Shown: positions 1-8,637 of the stretch, piece after piece
How the letters are laid out: every line of letters starts with the position of its first letter
Numbering within the stretch: the stretch's first letter is position 1
Assembly: GCF_002258215.1 (NCBI RefSeq)
Contig: NZ_NEFY01000002.1
Coordinates: 310,001-374,000 of the forward strand
Source of the DNA: Marinobacter vinifirmus
GTDB lineage: Bacteria > Pseudomonadota > Gammaproteobacteria > Pseudomonadales > Oleiphilaceae
Direction: 5' to 3'
DNA length: 64,000 nt
Notes under the pieces: generated by a model
Databases searched by the model: none
The model's input: the letters and a program-made list of their open reading frames with translations, nothing else
What the model was told of the DNA's origin: nothing
Program-made: the position numbers and the translations under genes

Positions 1-292
1 TATCTCCCTCAGCCAGTTCCCTGACACCCCGCTCCAGGGTCTCGCGCCGGTTGTTCACCAATGTCCTGTCATTCAGGATGTACTGGCCTTCGACATTGAT
101 CACCACGTCAATCTGGCGCACTTCAGACGGCGTTGCCGGATCACCACTGGCTTGCGGCAATTCCACTTCCAGGTGGCTTTCCCGGGTAAAGGTGGTGGAT
201 ACCATAAAGAAAATCAGCAGCAGAAACACCACGTCGATCAGTGGCGTCAGGTCTACCCCGACTTCCTGGCTTCGTTGGCGCTTGAACTTCAC
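1..292 (-). CDS. exbD: ExbD/TolR-family biopolymer transport protein, cut by window edge
   Basis: This is the N-terminal part of an ExbD/TolR protein; the 3' end lies outside the window. The start is a GTG at 292, five bases after the exbB stop. The protein opens with a short basic cytoplasmic stretch, then VDLTPLIDVVFLLLIFFMV, the single membrane helix carrying the family's essential aspartate, followed by a periplasmic domain. ExbD works with ExbB to couple the proton gradient to energy transfer across the envelope. No tonB is visible here. In Pseudomonas this pair sits between comEC and lpxK, so lpxK may follow beyond the edge (inference). Confidence 0.9.
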   Translation of the reverse strand, partial: MKFKRQRSQEVGVDLTPLIDVVFLLLIFFMVSTTFTRESHLEVELPQASGDPATPSEVRQIDVVINVEGQYILNDRTLVNNRRETLERGVRELAEGD

Positions 293-297
293 TGTGT

Positions 298-924
298 TCA
301 GGCTCCTTCCACGTCGATTTCACGGTCACCATGAACCACTTCCACCAGCTTTATGGCTTCCTGTTCCATGTTAACCACCAGCTCGTCAACGCGGCGGATA
401 AAATAGCGATGGCAGATCAGTGCCGGAATAGCAACGCTCAGGCCTGCAGCCGTGGTGATCAGGGCTTCGGAAATACCGCCTGCGAGGTTGCCTGCGTTAC
501 CGACACCGGCCAGCTGGATCTCGGCGAATACCTTGATCATACCGATAACCGTCCCCAACAGACCCAGCAGCGGGGTAATGGTAGCAATGGTTCCCAGCGG
601 GTTCAGGAACCGTTCCAGCTCGTGGATAACCTGGCTAGCTTCGTGTTCGATGCTTTCTTTCATGACCTCACGGCCATGCTTGGCATTGATCAGACCACCG
701 GCCAGAACCCGGCCCAGCGGAGAGGAGCCCTGCAAGGCTTTGAGCTTGCGACCGTTAAGCTCTTTTTTCTTGATCCAGCGCCAGAGCTCATTGATCGATT
801 GCGGCGGCGCTACGCGGGAAGCACGCAAAGACCAGAATCGCTCCAGAACGATGGCAAGGGCCAGAATGGAACAGGCAACAATAGGCACCATCAGGATGCC
901 ACCGGCTTTCAACAGCTCGAACAC
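298..924 (-). CDS. exbB: ExbB/TolQ/MotA-family proton channel protein
   Basis: A 208-residue inner-membrane proton-channel subunit and partner of ExbD. Three hydrophobic segments are visible: near residues 10-30, then around 112-135 (ITPLLGLLGTVIGMI) and around 150-175 (ISEALITTAAGLSVAIPA), which is the MotA/TolQ/ExbB domain. The start is GTG, preceded by GGGAG seven bases upstream. It lies directly upstream of exbD and downstream of comEC on the same strand, so the three probably form one operon. The family (ExbB, TolQ, MotA) is clear. Assignment to ExbB over TolQ rests on the absence of tolR, tolA and tolB neighbours. Confidence 0.9.
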   Translation of the reverse strand: MFELLKAGGILMVPIVACSILALAIVLERFWSLRASRVAPPQSINELWRWIKKKELNGRKLKALQGSSPLGRVLAGGLINAKHGREVMKESIEHEASQVIHELERFLNPLGTIATITPLLGLLGTVIGMIKVFAEIQLAGVGNAGNLAGGISEALITTAAGLSVAIPALICHRYFIRRVDELVVNMEQEAIKLVEVVHGDREIDVEGA

Positions 925-996
925 GCTTGATCTCCCTGATTAATTACAAGCCGCGCTACTTTAGCATAGCTGCCGGTGCAGGCCACACCCGGAATG

Positions 997-3435
997 TCAC
1001 GGTATATTACATTGGTCACGGGCCAGGCCCGGAGCGGCTACCCAGAAGGGTGCGGAATGGCGGATTTCTTCGATTTCCGGGCCTGTCGCCGGCAAGGTAA
1101 TGGCAATCTGACCGGAACAGGCTGTATTCAACGCCCGGGCTCCAGCCTGGCGATAGCGGGCCGTCACCTCCGGATGGGGGTGTCCGAAACGATGGCGATA
1201 TCCGGCGGTGTAGATGACCTGGTCGGGCCGCAGAGTTTCCACCCAGCTTTCTGACGACGAGGTTTTGCTGCCATGGTGGGGTGCCAGCACCAGGCGGTGG
1301 GCCGGCTGCCGGTGGAACCAGTCCAGCTCCGGGTCCGCCAGCATCCGGGCTTCTACCCCGTCGCTGATATCACCGGTCAGCCAGATCTCGGTATCGGACA
1401 ACCCATGGCTTACCCGGAGCACGCAGGATGCATCATTACCCGCCCTTGCATCCGGCGCTTGCCAGAATGCCAGCTCCAGGTCTCCCCAGTGCTCAGCGAC
1501 TGCCGGGCAGTCATGCACAAGGCGCAGGCCGTCCAAACTCCCGGATAACTCCCCGGCTTCACCGCTGGATATCCTCACCACATCGAAGGTATCGAGCAAC
1601 ACAGGCAAGCCGCCGGCATGGTCGTTATCGGCATGGCTCAGCACAAGGTGGTCTATCCGCCGGATACCCCGGGCGCTCAGCTCCGGTATCAACACCGAAT
1701 CGGCCGCAGAAAACACGCCTTTCACCTCCGGGCCGGTGTCATAGAGCAGAACCTTGTCATCCACCCGGATCAGAACTGACAGCCCCTGCCCCACATCCAG
1801 GATGCGAATTTCCGGAACCGCCACTGACGAGTTCTCCGGCTCGCGATGGTACAGCGCCGCAAGACTCCATAAGGCGATGGCAGCGAATGCCGCGGGCCGG
1901 AACCCGGGCACCGGCAGCCGGATCATGACAACCACCACCAGTACCAGCAAGCCGGATTGCGCAACCTTGCCTCCTCCGGGCACAGGCCAGTCCAGAACCT
2001 GGACCCACTCAAGCCAGCCCCAAAGCAATGCCAGTGCCCCGTCCATCAGCACCATCGCGAAGCCCGACAACCCGCCGCCGGACAGCGCCGACAGCAACGC
2101 ACCCACAAACAACACCGGCATCACCACCAGGGACACCCAGGGAATGGCCAACAGGTTGGCCAGCAATCCAGCCAACGGCTGGCCCAGGCCGAAGTGCAAC
2201 AGAACCGGCCACAAACCGGCGAACACCGCAAATTGTGCGAGCACCAGGCCTTTCAGCCAGCCCGGAGCCGATACCCTGCCGGCAAACACCAGCAACAACA
2301 CCGCCACCGCACCAAAGGAAAGCCAGAAGCCCTGATCCAGCGGCGCAAATGGATCCAGCAGCAACACCAGGAACAGCGCCGCCATAAAGGGTTGCCAGGC
2401 ACTGGCTTCCCGGGCCATCAACAGATACCAGCCACCCACAACCACCATGATCAGGGCCCGGCGGGTAGGTACCGTAAACCCCGCCAGCAGGGCATAGGCC
2501 AGGCTGCACAGCATCACCAACGCAAACACCGCCACCCGGCCTTGATGAACGGACACCCACCCCGATGGCACCAGCAACAACAGCCGGTGCCCGAGCAACC
2601 CCACGGCTACCGCCACCAAACCCAGATGCAGGCCGGAAATAGCCACCAGGTGAATGGTGCCGGTGGCTTTCAGGGCATCCCAATGGGCGTTTTCCAAATG
2701 CCCGCGGTTACCGATCAGCAGCGATGCAATCAGGGGAAACTGTTGTGCCTCACCAAACCAGTCTTCCACCACAGCCGCCACCGACTGGTGCCAGGCCCGG
2801 TATTGGCAGTGCCAGCCACAGGCAAGCCCGGGCTCCGGGGCAACGCTCCTGACGCTGCCAGTGGCCCGGAAGCCGTTTCGAAACAGCCAGTCCTCGTAGC
2901 GAAAGCCGGCCTGGTTCAGGTTGCCGTGTGGGCGTTTGAGGACCACTTCCAGGCGCAGCCGGTGCTCAGGCAGGTCTTTACCGTCACGCCCGTACCAGGC
3001 CAGCCGCAGGGTTTCCGGCAAGCGGGTGCCTTCGGGCACCGTCGCAGGTTCGTGCCAGCGCTGGACACAGAAATTGAAACGGAGACTGCCAAAGCTGCCC
3101 GGTTGAGGAAGGCTGCACAGATGACCGGAGACTGTCACCTGCTCGCCCTCAAGCCCCTGGGGCAACCGCTCTGCCAGGCGCCCATCGGCATGCCAGGTGG
3201 CCCAGAGCAGGCCCAGCAACCCGAAACAAACCAATAAACAGAGACTGGAGAACCGGCTGCCCCGCCCCCAAAACGCGGCGGCACCAACCATGAAGGTAAG
3301 CACAAACAACCATGTATAAGGTGGTAAGACTGTCAGCCAATACAGTAAGATAACGCCGCTAGAGAAGGCGACCATGCAGGATGCGGCCAGCGCCGGTTTT
3401 ATGCGCTCACAGCCATTATGAACTTGCCCGGACAC
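997..3435 (-). CDS. comEC: ComEC/Rec2 DNA-uptake channel
   Basis: Inner-membrane channel carrying single-stranded DNA into the cytoplasm during natural transformation. The 812-residue protein has an N-terminal soluble DUF4131 region (about 20-190), a polytopic Competence domain starting around the SLLIGNRG motif, and a C-terminal metallo-beta-lactamase-like domain with LSHADNDHAGG near residue 597. I chose the GTG at 3435 because AGGAGG lies seven bases upstream; the longer frame begins with TTG at 3465, upstream of that ribosome site. It is full length for the family with no frameshift. No other competence gene is in the window, so activity in transformation is not shown. Confidence 0.93.
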   Translation of the reverse strand: MSGQVHNGCERIKPALAASCMVAFSSGVILLYWLTVLPPYTWLFVLTFMVGAAAFWGRGSRFSSLCLLVCFGLLGLLWATWHADGRLAERLPQGLEGEQVTVSGHLCSLPQPGSFGSLRFNFCVQRWHEPATVPEGTRLPETLRLAWYGRDGKDLPEHRLRLEVVLKRPHGNLNQAGFRYEDWLFRNGFRATGSVRSVAPEPGLACGWHCQYRAWHQSVAAVVEDWFGEAQQFPLIASLLIGNRGHLENAHWDALKATGTIHLVAISGLHLGLVAVAVGLLGHRLLLLVPSGWVSVHQGRVAVFALVMLCSLAYALLAGFTVPTRRALIMVVVGGWYLLMAREASAWQPFMAALFLVLLLDPFAPLDQGFWLSFGAVAVLLLVFAGRVSAPGWLKGLVLAQFAVFAGLWPVLLHFGLGQPLAGLLANLLAIPWVSLVVMPVLFVGALLSALSGGGLSGFAMVLMDGALALLWGWLEWVQVLDWPVPGGGKVAQSGLLVLVVVVMIRLPVPGFRPAAFAAIALWSLAALYHREPENSSVAVPEIRILDVGQGLSVLIRVDDKVLLYDTGPEVKGVFSAADSVLIPELSARGIRRIDHLVLSHADNDHAGGLPVLLDTFDVVRISSGEAGELSGSLDGLRLVHDCPAVAEHWGDLELAFWQAPDARAGNDASCVLRVSHGLSDTEIWLTGDISDGVEARMLADPELDWFHRQPAHRLVLAPHHGSKTSSSESWVETLRPDQVIYTAGYRHRFGHPHPEVTARYRQAGARALNTACSGQIAITLPATGPEIEEIRHSAPFWVAAPGLARDQCNIP

Positions 3436-3515
3436 TCCCTGTCCTCCTCTGGTAAAAGCTGACAATTTCCGTTTGTCAGTGGTGTTTCACTGCAACGCAA
3501 CAGGCCGAACTTCCA

Positions 3516-4061
3516 ATGCCGAAGAAGTTCATGAAACGGTATTTGCCCAGCCCCGAGAGAGTGCGCGCCATGCGTTCGCTGCACTTTCTGGGCGATATCC
3601 TCCATGAACCCAACCTGTGGCACATCAACCGGCATTGCGTAGCACGGGCGTTCCTGGTCGGCGTCTGGTTCTGTTTTATTCCTATGCCCTTTCAGATGCT
3701 GGCCGCGGCCTTCTGTGCCATCTGGATCAACGCCAACCTGCCCTTGTCGGTGGCACTGGTGTGGATCAGCAACCCGCTGACCATGCCGCCCATGTTCTAT
3801 TTCAACTACAAACTCGGGGCCTGGCTGCTGGATCGCCCGGTGCTCGACTTTGAATTCGAACTTACCTGGCACTGGATCAGCCACCGCCTGGTGGACATCG
3901 GCATTCCGCTGTACCTGGGGTCACTGATCATCGCCACCCTCTGTGCCTGCCTCGCCTATCTGGGCATCCAGTATCTGTGGCGGCGAAAAATCCGCACCGA
4001 CTGGCGCCACAGACGCATAGCCAGGCGCGCTGGCCGCGCCCCTGGTAATCAGACTTCCTGA
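3516..4061 (+). CDS. DUF2062 membrane protein
   Basis: A 181-residue protein of the DUF2062 family, function unknown. It has an amphipathic N-terminus, a hydrophobic core with FCFIPMPFQM and ISNPLTMPPMF, which are typical DUF2062 signatures, a C-terminal membrane segment around residues 130-155, and an Arg-rich tail. It is transcribed divergently from comEC across about 80 bases. Its 3' end overlaps lolD on the opposite strand by 13 bases. An ATG at 3531 is a possible alternative start. Pseudomonas has the same neighbour between the lol genes and comEC (from memory). Confidence 0.85.
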   Translation: MPKKFMKRYLPSPERVRAMRSLHFLGDILHEPNLWHINRHCVARAFLVGVWFCFIPMPFQMLAAAFCAIWINANLPLSVALVWISNPLTMPPMFYFNYKLGAWLLDRPVLDFEFELTWHWISHRLVDIGIPLYLGSLIIATLCACLAYLGIQYLWRRKIRTDWRHRRIARRAGRAPGNQTS

Positions 4062-4759
4062 ACCAGCCGGCCCTGTTCCAGGCGCAACACCCGCCCCAGA
4101 CTCCGGGCCATGGTCATATCGTGTGTCACCATGATGAACGCGATGCCGGACTGATCACGCAGCTCCTCGATCAAAGCCCGAATCCCCTCACCGGTGTGCT
4201 GGTCCAGGTTACCGGTAGGCTCGTCCATCAACACGCAATCCGGCTCGTTCACCAGGGCACGGGCAATGGCCACGCGCTGGCGCTCTCCGCCTGACAGTTC
4301 ACCCGGCTTATGACGAAGCCGCTCCGTCAGGCCCACACGCCCCAGAAGCGCTTCAGCTTTCGGAAGGGCCTGGGCCGGCGACAAGCCACCCAACACACAG
4401 GGCAGCATCACATTCTCCAGTGCGGAGAATTCTGGTAACAGGTGATGAAACTGATACACAAACCCCAGATGGCGATTACGGAAGCGGGCCCGACCGGCTT
4501 CCGAGAGTTTGTGAATGTTCTGGCCACAAATCTCGATCTGGCCGGACGAGGGCTTGTCCAGCCCGCCCAGCAGGTTCAGCAGGGTAGTCTTGCCTGCACC
4601 GCTGCTACCGACAATGGCAACGGTTTCTCCGGGCGTCACCTCCAGCGAGATGTCAGAGAAAATCGTGAGCTTCTCCGGGCCCTCACTGTAGGTTCGGGTC
4701 ACCTGCCGGCAGTCGATCACTAGAGGCTTGCCTGCCTCGTTCGCTGTGACATTACTCAT
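4049..4759 (-). CDS. lolD: Lipoprotein-releasing ABC transporter ATPase LolD
   Basis: Cytoplasmic ATPase of the Lol complex that extracts outer-membrane lipoproteins from the inner membrane and hands them to LolA. The 236-residue protein shows Walker [10 protein letters not shown], signature [15 protein letters not shown], Walker [13 protein letters not shown] and the switch histidine in VTHD. Translation from the ATG at 4759 overlaps the end of the permease gene by eight bases (ATGAGTAA), giving tight coupling. An in-frame ATG at 4795 would add 12 residues lying inside lolC and is less likely. Confidence 0.95.
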   Translation of the reverse strand: MSNVTANEAGKPLVIDCRQVTRTYSEGPEKLTIFSDISLEVTPGETVAIVGSSGAGKTTLLNLLGGLDKPSSGQIEICGQNIHKLSEAGRARFRNRHLGFVYQFHHLLPEFSALENVMLPCVLGGLSPAQALPKAEALLGRVGLTERLRHKPGELSGGERQRVAIARALVNEPDCVLMDEPTGNLDQHTGEGIRALIEELRDQSGIAFIMVTHDMTMARSLGRVLRLEQGRLVQEV

Positions 4760-5996
4760 AGCGCAAAGCCTCCGCCGGTTCGACCCGCGATGCACGCCAG
4801 GCCGGGTAAATCGTTGCCAGCAGGCTCATGGCAAGGCCGGCACCGCTGATAATAAACACATCCTGCCACTGCAGCTGCGATGGCAGATAGCTGATGAAGT
4901 ACACATCCGCGCTCAGGAACTGGTGCCCCATGGCGCTTTCCAGCCAGGCAATAATGCCGCTGATGTTGAGTGCGCCCAGCACGCCCAGGGTGGTACCGAC
5001 CAGCGTACCGAACACGCCGATTACCGCCCCCTGGATAATGAAAATGCGCATGATCCGGCCCGGAGTCGCCCCCATGGTTCGGAGAATGGCGATATCCGCA
5101 GTTTTGTCGGTGACCACCATCACCAAGGTGGACACAATATTGAAGGCAGCCACCGCCACAATGAACATCAGCAACAAGCCGATCATGGTTTTTTCCATGC
5201 GGATAGCCTGGAACAGGTTGCCGTGGGTGCGGGTCCAGTCGGATACGTAATAGCGGCCACCCAGCTCCTGGGCCACCTGGTTAACCACACGGGGCGCGGC
5301 AAACAGATCATCCACCAGCAAGCGCACACCTTCCGCCTTGCCACCGGTACGCATCAGCCGCGCGGCATCGTCCATGTGAATCAGGGCGTAGTTGCCATCA
5401 AGTTCTGCGCCGACACTGAAAATACCCTTCACGGTGAAGCGTTTGAGCCTGGGCAGCACACCGGCCGGAGTCACCGACGCTTCCGGCAACACCACCGTCA
5501 GCTTGTCGCCAATCGCCAACCGCAGGCTGTTGGCCATCAACCGGCCGATAATGATGCCGAATTCACCGGATTTGAGATCGTCCAGCCCACCTTCAATAAA
5601 GTGGTTCTCGATGATCGAAACCGAGGCTTCTTCTTCCGGCAGAACACCGCTGAGCATCACCCCGCGCACATTGCCGCCACCGGTCACCATGCCCTGCCCC
5701 TGGATAAACGGCGCAGCCGCCAGCACCCTGGGGTGTTCCTGCACCAACTGGTCAACCTGCTGCCAGTCTTCCAGCGGGCCATTGGCGCCCTGAATGGTCG
5801 CGTGGGGCACCATGCCGAGAATTCTCTGCTTGAGCTCCCGGTCGAAGCCGTTCATCACCGACAACACAATAATCAGCACCGCCACACCCAGCATAAGGCC
5901 GATCATGGAGGTCAGGGAAATAAAGGAAATAAAGTGATTGCGCCGTTTGGCGGCCGTGTATCGCAGGCCTATATAAAACGATAAGGGTCTGAACAT
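4752..5996 (-). CDS. lolC: Lipoprotein-releasing ABC transporter permease, LolC/LolE family
   Basis: About 414 residues: one N-terminal helix (SLTSMIGLMLGVAVLIIVLS), a large periplasmic MacB-like domain, and three C-terminal helices, the FtsX/LolE layout. It forms the membrane part of the lipoprotein sorting machine with LolD. The start at 5996 (MFRPLSFYIGLRY) matches the family's conserved N-terminus. An in-frame ATG at 6044 has AAGG five bases upstream and would add 16 residues, so it cannot be excluded. Only one permease gene is present here, whereas E. coli has lolC-lolD-lolE, so this may be a single LolF-type permease. Confidence 0.88.
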   Translation of the reverse strand: MFRPLSFYIGLRYTAAKRRNHFISFISLTSMIGLMLGVAVLIIVLSVMNGFDRELKQRILGMVPHATIQGANGPLEDWQQVDQLVQEHPRVLAAAPFIQGQGMVTGGGNVRGVMLSGVLPEEEASVSIIENHFIEGGLDDLKSGEFGIIIGRLMANSLRLAIGDKLTVVLPEASVTPAGVLPRLKRFTVKGIFSVGAELDGNYALIHMDDAARLMRTGGKAEGVRLLVDDLFAAPRVVNQVAQELGGRYYVSDWTRTHGNLFQAIRMEKTMIGLLLMFIVAVAAFNIVSTLVMVVTDKTADIAILRTMGATPGRIMRIFIIQGAVIGVFGTLVGTTLGVLGALNISGIIAWLESAMGHQFLSADVYFISYLPSQLQWQDVFIISGAGLAMSLLATIYPAWRASRVEPAEALRYE

Positions 5997-6170
5997 TAGG
6001 AGGTGCCTGTCGCCACTTTCAGAGGGGTAGATGCCGGCGCGCATTATCGCCTTGGATCAAAATGCGTTGCAACCGCACCACCCGCCGCACCATGGCCGGC
6101 AGCCTGCCCGCAAATTTGCCCCCGATGTGATCCAATGACTGAAAACACGGGGGCAAACCGGATAAACTCT

Positions 6171-6202
6171 CGAAAATATACTGACTTTTGCTAATATTTT
6201 CG
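6171..6202. repeat. 9-bp inverted repeat upstream of a small periplasmic protein gene
   Basis: CGAAAATAT at 6171-6179 and its exact reverse complement ATATTTTCG at 6194-6202 are separated by 14 bases, in an AT-rich stretch 68 bases before the next start codon. It could be a regulator-binding site or an RNA hairpin. It is not followed by a T-run, so a terminator for anything upstream is unlikely. Confidence 0.6.
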
Positions 6203-6269
6203 GGATATTACGTTTTATACACATTCCGTGGACACACCACAGCATTCCGGCATCAGTGGAGAGCCATCT

Positions 6270-6572
6270 ATGAACAACAAACGGAACCTGGTCGCTGCCT
6301 TTACCATGGCCGCAGCAGTGGCGGTTGCAGCCCTGCCCCAGGCCCACGCAGAACAACTGACCGTCCCGGTTGGCAGCCAGGCCGACCGCAGCCTTGTCAA
6401 AATGCCGGCCAACGGCATGACCGGGGGTTCCGTGCAAAGCCGCTGGGGTGCCCCTATGGAGATTCGGGGCCCGGTTGGCCAGCCACCGATTACCCAGTGG
6501 CACTACCAGGACTTCGTGGTGTACCTGGAACACGACCGGGTTATCCATGCGGTCATGAAGCGCCGCAAATAA
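6270..6572 (+). CDS. Small secreted (periplasmic) protein of unknown function
   Basis: A 100-residue protein with a clear signal peptide (Lys/Arg start, Ala/Val-rich core, cleavage likely after PQAHA near residue 26). The mature part is about 74 residues with SRWGAPMEIRGPVGQPPITQW followed by a Tyr/Phe-rich beta segment (FVVYLEHDRVIHAV). This pattern of a turn before an aromatic strand recalls small BamE/SmpA-like domains, but I do not recognise a named family. The start at 6270 has GGAG eight bases upstream; the earlier in-frame ATG at 6228 would precede the signal peptide. It stands alone between the lol operon and aguA. Confidence 0.8.
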   Translation: MNNKRNLVAAFTMAAAVAVAALPQAHAEQLTVPVGSQADRSLVKMPANGMTGGSVQSRWGAPMEIRGPVGQPPITQWHYQDFVVYLEHDRVIHAVMKRRK

Positions 6573-6599
6573 CCGGCCGGGGGCAATACACCGGTTTTT
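6571..6599 (+). terminator. Possible intrinsic terminator after the small periplasmic protein gene
   Basis: AACCGG at 6571-6576 pairs with CCGGTT at 6591-6596, followed by TTT. The stem is only six base pairs with a 14-base loop, so the call is weak. Confidence 0.35.
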
Positions 6600-6675
6600 C
6601 ATTGCCCATGTCCTGACGTTGCCTTAGCGGTCAGATAGAATGACTGCTTTTTGCGAACCAAGGTGGCAGATAACA

Positions 6676-7728
6676 GTGACTTCCAGACGAGTGTTGCCTG
6701 CGGAATGGGCTCCCCAGAGCGCAGTAATGTTGACCTGGCCTCACCCCGGAACCGACTGGGCCCGGATGATGGCAGATGCAGAACAGGTCTTCCTCGACAT
6801 CGCCAAAGCGGTACTGCGCTTTGAACATTTGGTAATCAGTTGCGAGTTTGTGGCCGGGCTGCAAAAGCTGGGGCAGGAACTGAACCAGTACGCTGAAGAC
6901 AACCATCTCCCCGGCCGCGTTGTGGCCGTACCGGCCCCGGCCAATGACACCTGGGCACGGGACCACGGCCCCATTACCGTTACCGATGCTGACAGCGCCA
7001 CGCTTCTGGATTTCAGCTTCAACGCTTGGGGCGGCAAATTCCCCTGGGAGAAAGACAACGCCCTCAACCGACACCTGGCCAATGCAGGCGTATTCGGCAA
7101 GACACCGATGCAAGCGGTGGATTTTGTCCTGGAAGGCGGCTCCATTGAGTCTGACGGCCAGGGCACCATCCTGGCCACCAGCGAATGCCTGCTGACCCCC
7201 ACCCGCAACCCGGACCTTGATCGCTCAGACATCGAACATCGGCTCTCCGAGTTACTGGGCGCAGACCGCATATTGTGGCTGAACCACGGCTACCTGGCCG
7301 GCGACGACACCGACAGCCACATCGACACCCTCGCCCGCTTCTGCGCCCCGGACCACATCTGTTATGTCACCTGTCCGGATGTGGCAGACGAACACTACAG
7401 CGCCCTGGCCGCCATGGAAGAGGAACTGCAGGAGTTCCGCCAGCAGGATGGCAGCCCCTACAAACTGACCGCTCTGCCCTGGCCCGATGCCATCTATGAC
7501 GAAGAGGGCGAGCGCCTGCCGGCCACCTATGCCAACTTCCTGATTATCAACGATGCAGTTCTTTTGCCAGTCTACGATGTGCCGCAAGATCCGGAAGCCA
7601 TTCGCATCATGGGTGAGATCTTCCCGGAGCGGGAAATCATTCCCGTTAACTGCCGTCCACTGATCCACCAGCATGGCAGCCTGCACTGTGTCACCATGCA
7701 GATTCCTGCCGGAGTCGTTTCCCTATGA
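6676..7728 (+). CDS. aguA: Agmatine deiminase
   Basis: Hydrolyses agmatine to N-carbamoylputrescine and ammonia, the first step of the deiminase route from arginine to putrescine. It is 350 residues from the chosen GTG, which has AAGGTGG nine bases upstream; the in-frame ATG at 6640 lacks such a site. Family marks are the N-terminal MPAEW-like VLPAEWAPQSAVMLTWPH, the WARDHGP substrate motif, a central FVLEGGSIE, and C-terminal HGSLHCVTMQIP with the catalytic cysteine at about 338. It overlaps aguB by four bases (ATGA), so the two enzymes are made together. Confidence 0.93.
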   Translation: MTSRRVLPAEWAPQSAVMLTWPHPGTDWARMMADAEQVFLDIAKAVLRFEHLVISCEFVAGLQKLGQELNQYAEDNHLPGRVVAVPAPANDTWARDHGPITVTDADSATLLDFSFNAWGGKFPWEKDNALNRHLANAGVFGKTPMQAVDFVLEGGSIESDGQGTILATSECLLTPTRNPDLDRSDIEHRLSELLGADRILWLNHGYLAGDDTDSHIDTLARFCAPDHICYVTCPDVADEHYSALAAMEEELQEFRQQDGSPYKLTALPWPDAIYDEEGERLPATYANFLIINDAVLLPVYDVPQDPEAIRIMGEIFPEREIIPVNCRPLIHQHGSLHCVTMQIPAGVVSL

Positions 7729-8630
7729 GCCAGCTGAAAATCGCTGCTATCCAGCAAAAGTGCAGTAACGACAAAGCCGCCAGCCTGGCAACCTCCGAAA
7801 AACTGGTGCGGGAAGCCGCCACCGGGGGTGCGCAACTGGTGGTACTTCAGGAACTGCACGCCACCCTGTATTTTTGCCAGACCGAAGACACCGCCGTTTT
7901 CGAACTCGCCGAACCCATTCCGGGCCCCACCAGCAACCGCCTGTCGGAGCTGGCCAGGGAGCTGGGCATTGTGCTGGTAGGCTCTATCTTCGAACGCCGG
8001 ATGAACGGGGTGTATCACAACACCTCGGTAGTGTTTGATACCGACGGCAGCCTGGCCGGGATCTACCGGAAAATGCACATCCCGGACGACCCGGGCTTCT
8101 ACGAAAAGTTCTATTTCACCCCGGGCGACGCCCGCTTCAACAATGGCGACAGCGGCTTTACCCCGATCAATACCTCCGTCGGCAAGCTCGGGGTATTGGT
8201 GTGCTGGGACCAGTGGTACCCGGAAGCCGCCCGCCTGATGGCGCTGGCCGGCGCGGAAATCCTGATCTATCCCACGGCCATCGGCTGGGACATTACCGAC
8301 GAAGCCGACGAACAGGCCCGCCAGCTGGAAGCCTGGGTGACCGTTCAGCGGGGCCACGCGGTGGCTAACAACCTGCCGGTGATTGCCCCCAACCGGGTGG
8401 GCACAGAACCCGACCCGTCCGGCCAGGGCGACGGCATCCGCTTCTGGGGCAACAGTTTTATCTGCGGGCCCCAGGGCGAATTCCTGGCCCGGGCCGACGA
8501 TGAAAGCGAATGTATTCTGACCGCCACGCTGGACCGCGACCGGACTGAATCCGTCAGGCGTATCTGGCCGTATCTTCGGGATCGGCGCATTGATGCCTAC
8601 GACGACATTCTCAAACGGGTACGGGACTGA
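7725..8630 (+). CDS. aguB: N-carbamoylputrescine amidase
   Basis: A 301-residue nitrilase-superfamily enzyme cleaving N-carbamoylputrescine to putrescine, carbon dioxide and ammonia. The Glu-Lys-Cys triad is readable: Glu43 in VVLQEL, Lys116 in YRKMHIPDD and Cys160 in VLVCWDQWYPEAAR. Length and motifs match bacterial AguB closely. Its start overlaps the aguA stop, and moxR follows eight bases later, which suggests a three-gene transcript. No aguR regulator is adjacent. Confidence 0.95.
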   Translation: MSQLKIAAIQQKCSNDKAASLATSEKLVREAATGGAQLVVLQELHATLYFCQTEDTAVFELAEPIPGPTSNRLSELARELGIVLVGSIFERRMNGVYHNTSVVFDTDGSLAGIYRKMHIPDDPGFYEKFYFTPGDARFNNGDSGFTPINTSVGKLGVLVCWDQWYPEAARLMALAGAEILIYPTAIGWDITDEADEQARQLEAWVTVQRGHAVANNLPVIAPNRVGTEPDPSGQGDGIRFWGNSFICGPQGEFLARADDESECILTATLDRDRTESVRRIWPYLRDRRIDAYDDILKRVRD

Positions 8631-8637
8631 GGCCTGC

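Noticed and set aside
1957..3237. A 426-codon plus-strand frame rich in His, Gln and Pro inside comEC
   Set aside because: It is a reverse-frame shadow of comEC.
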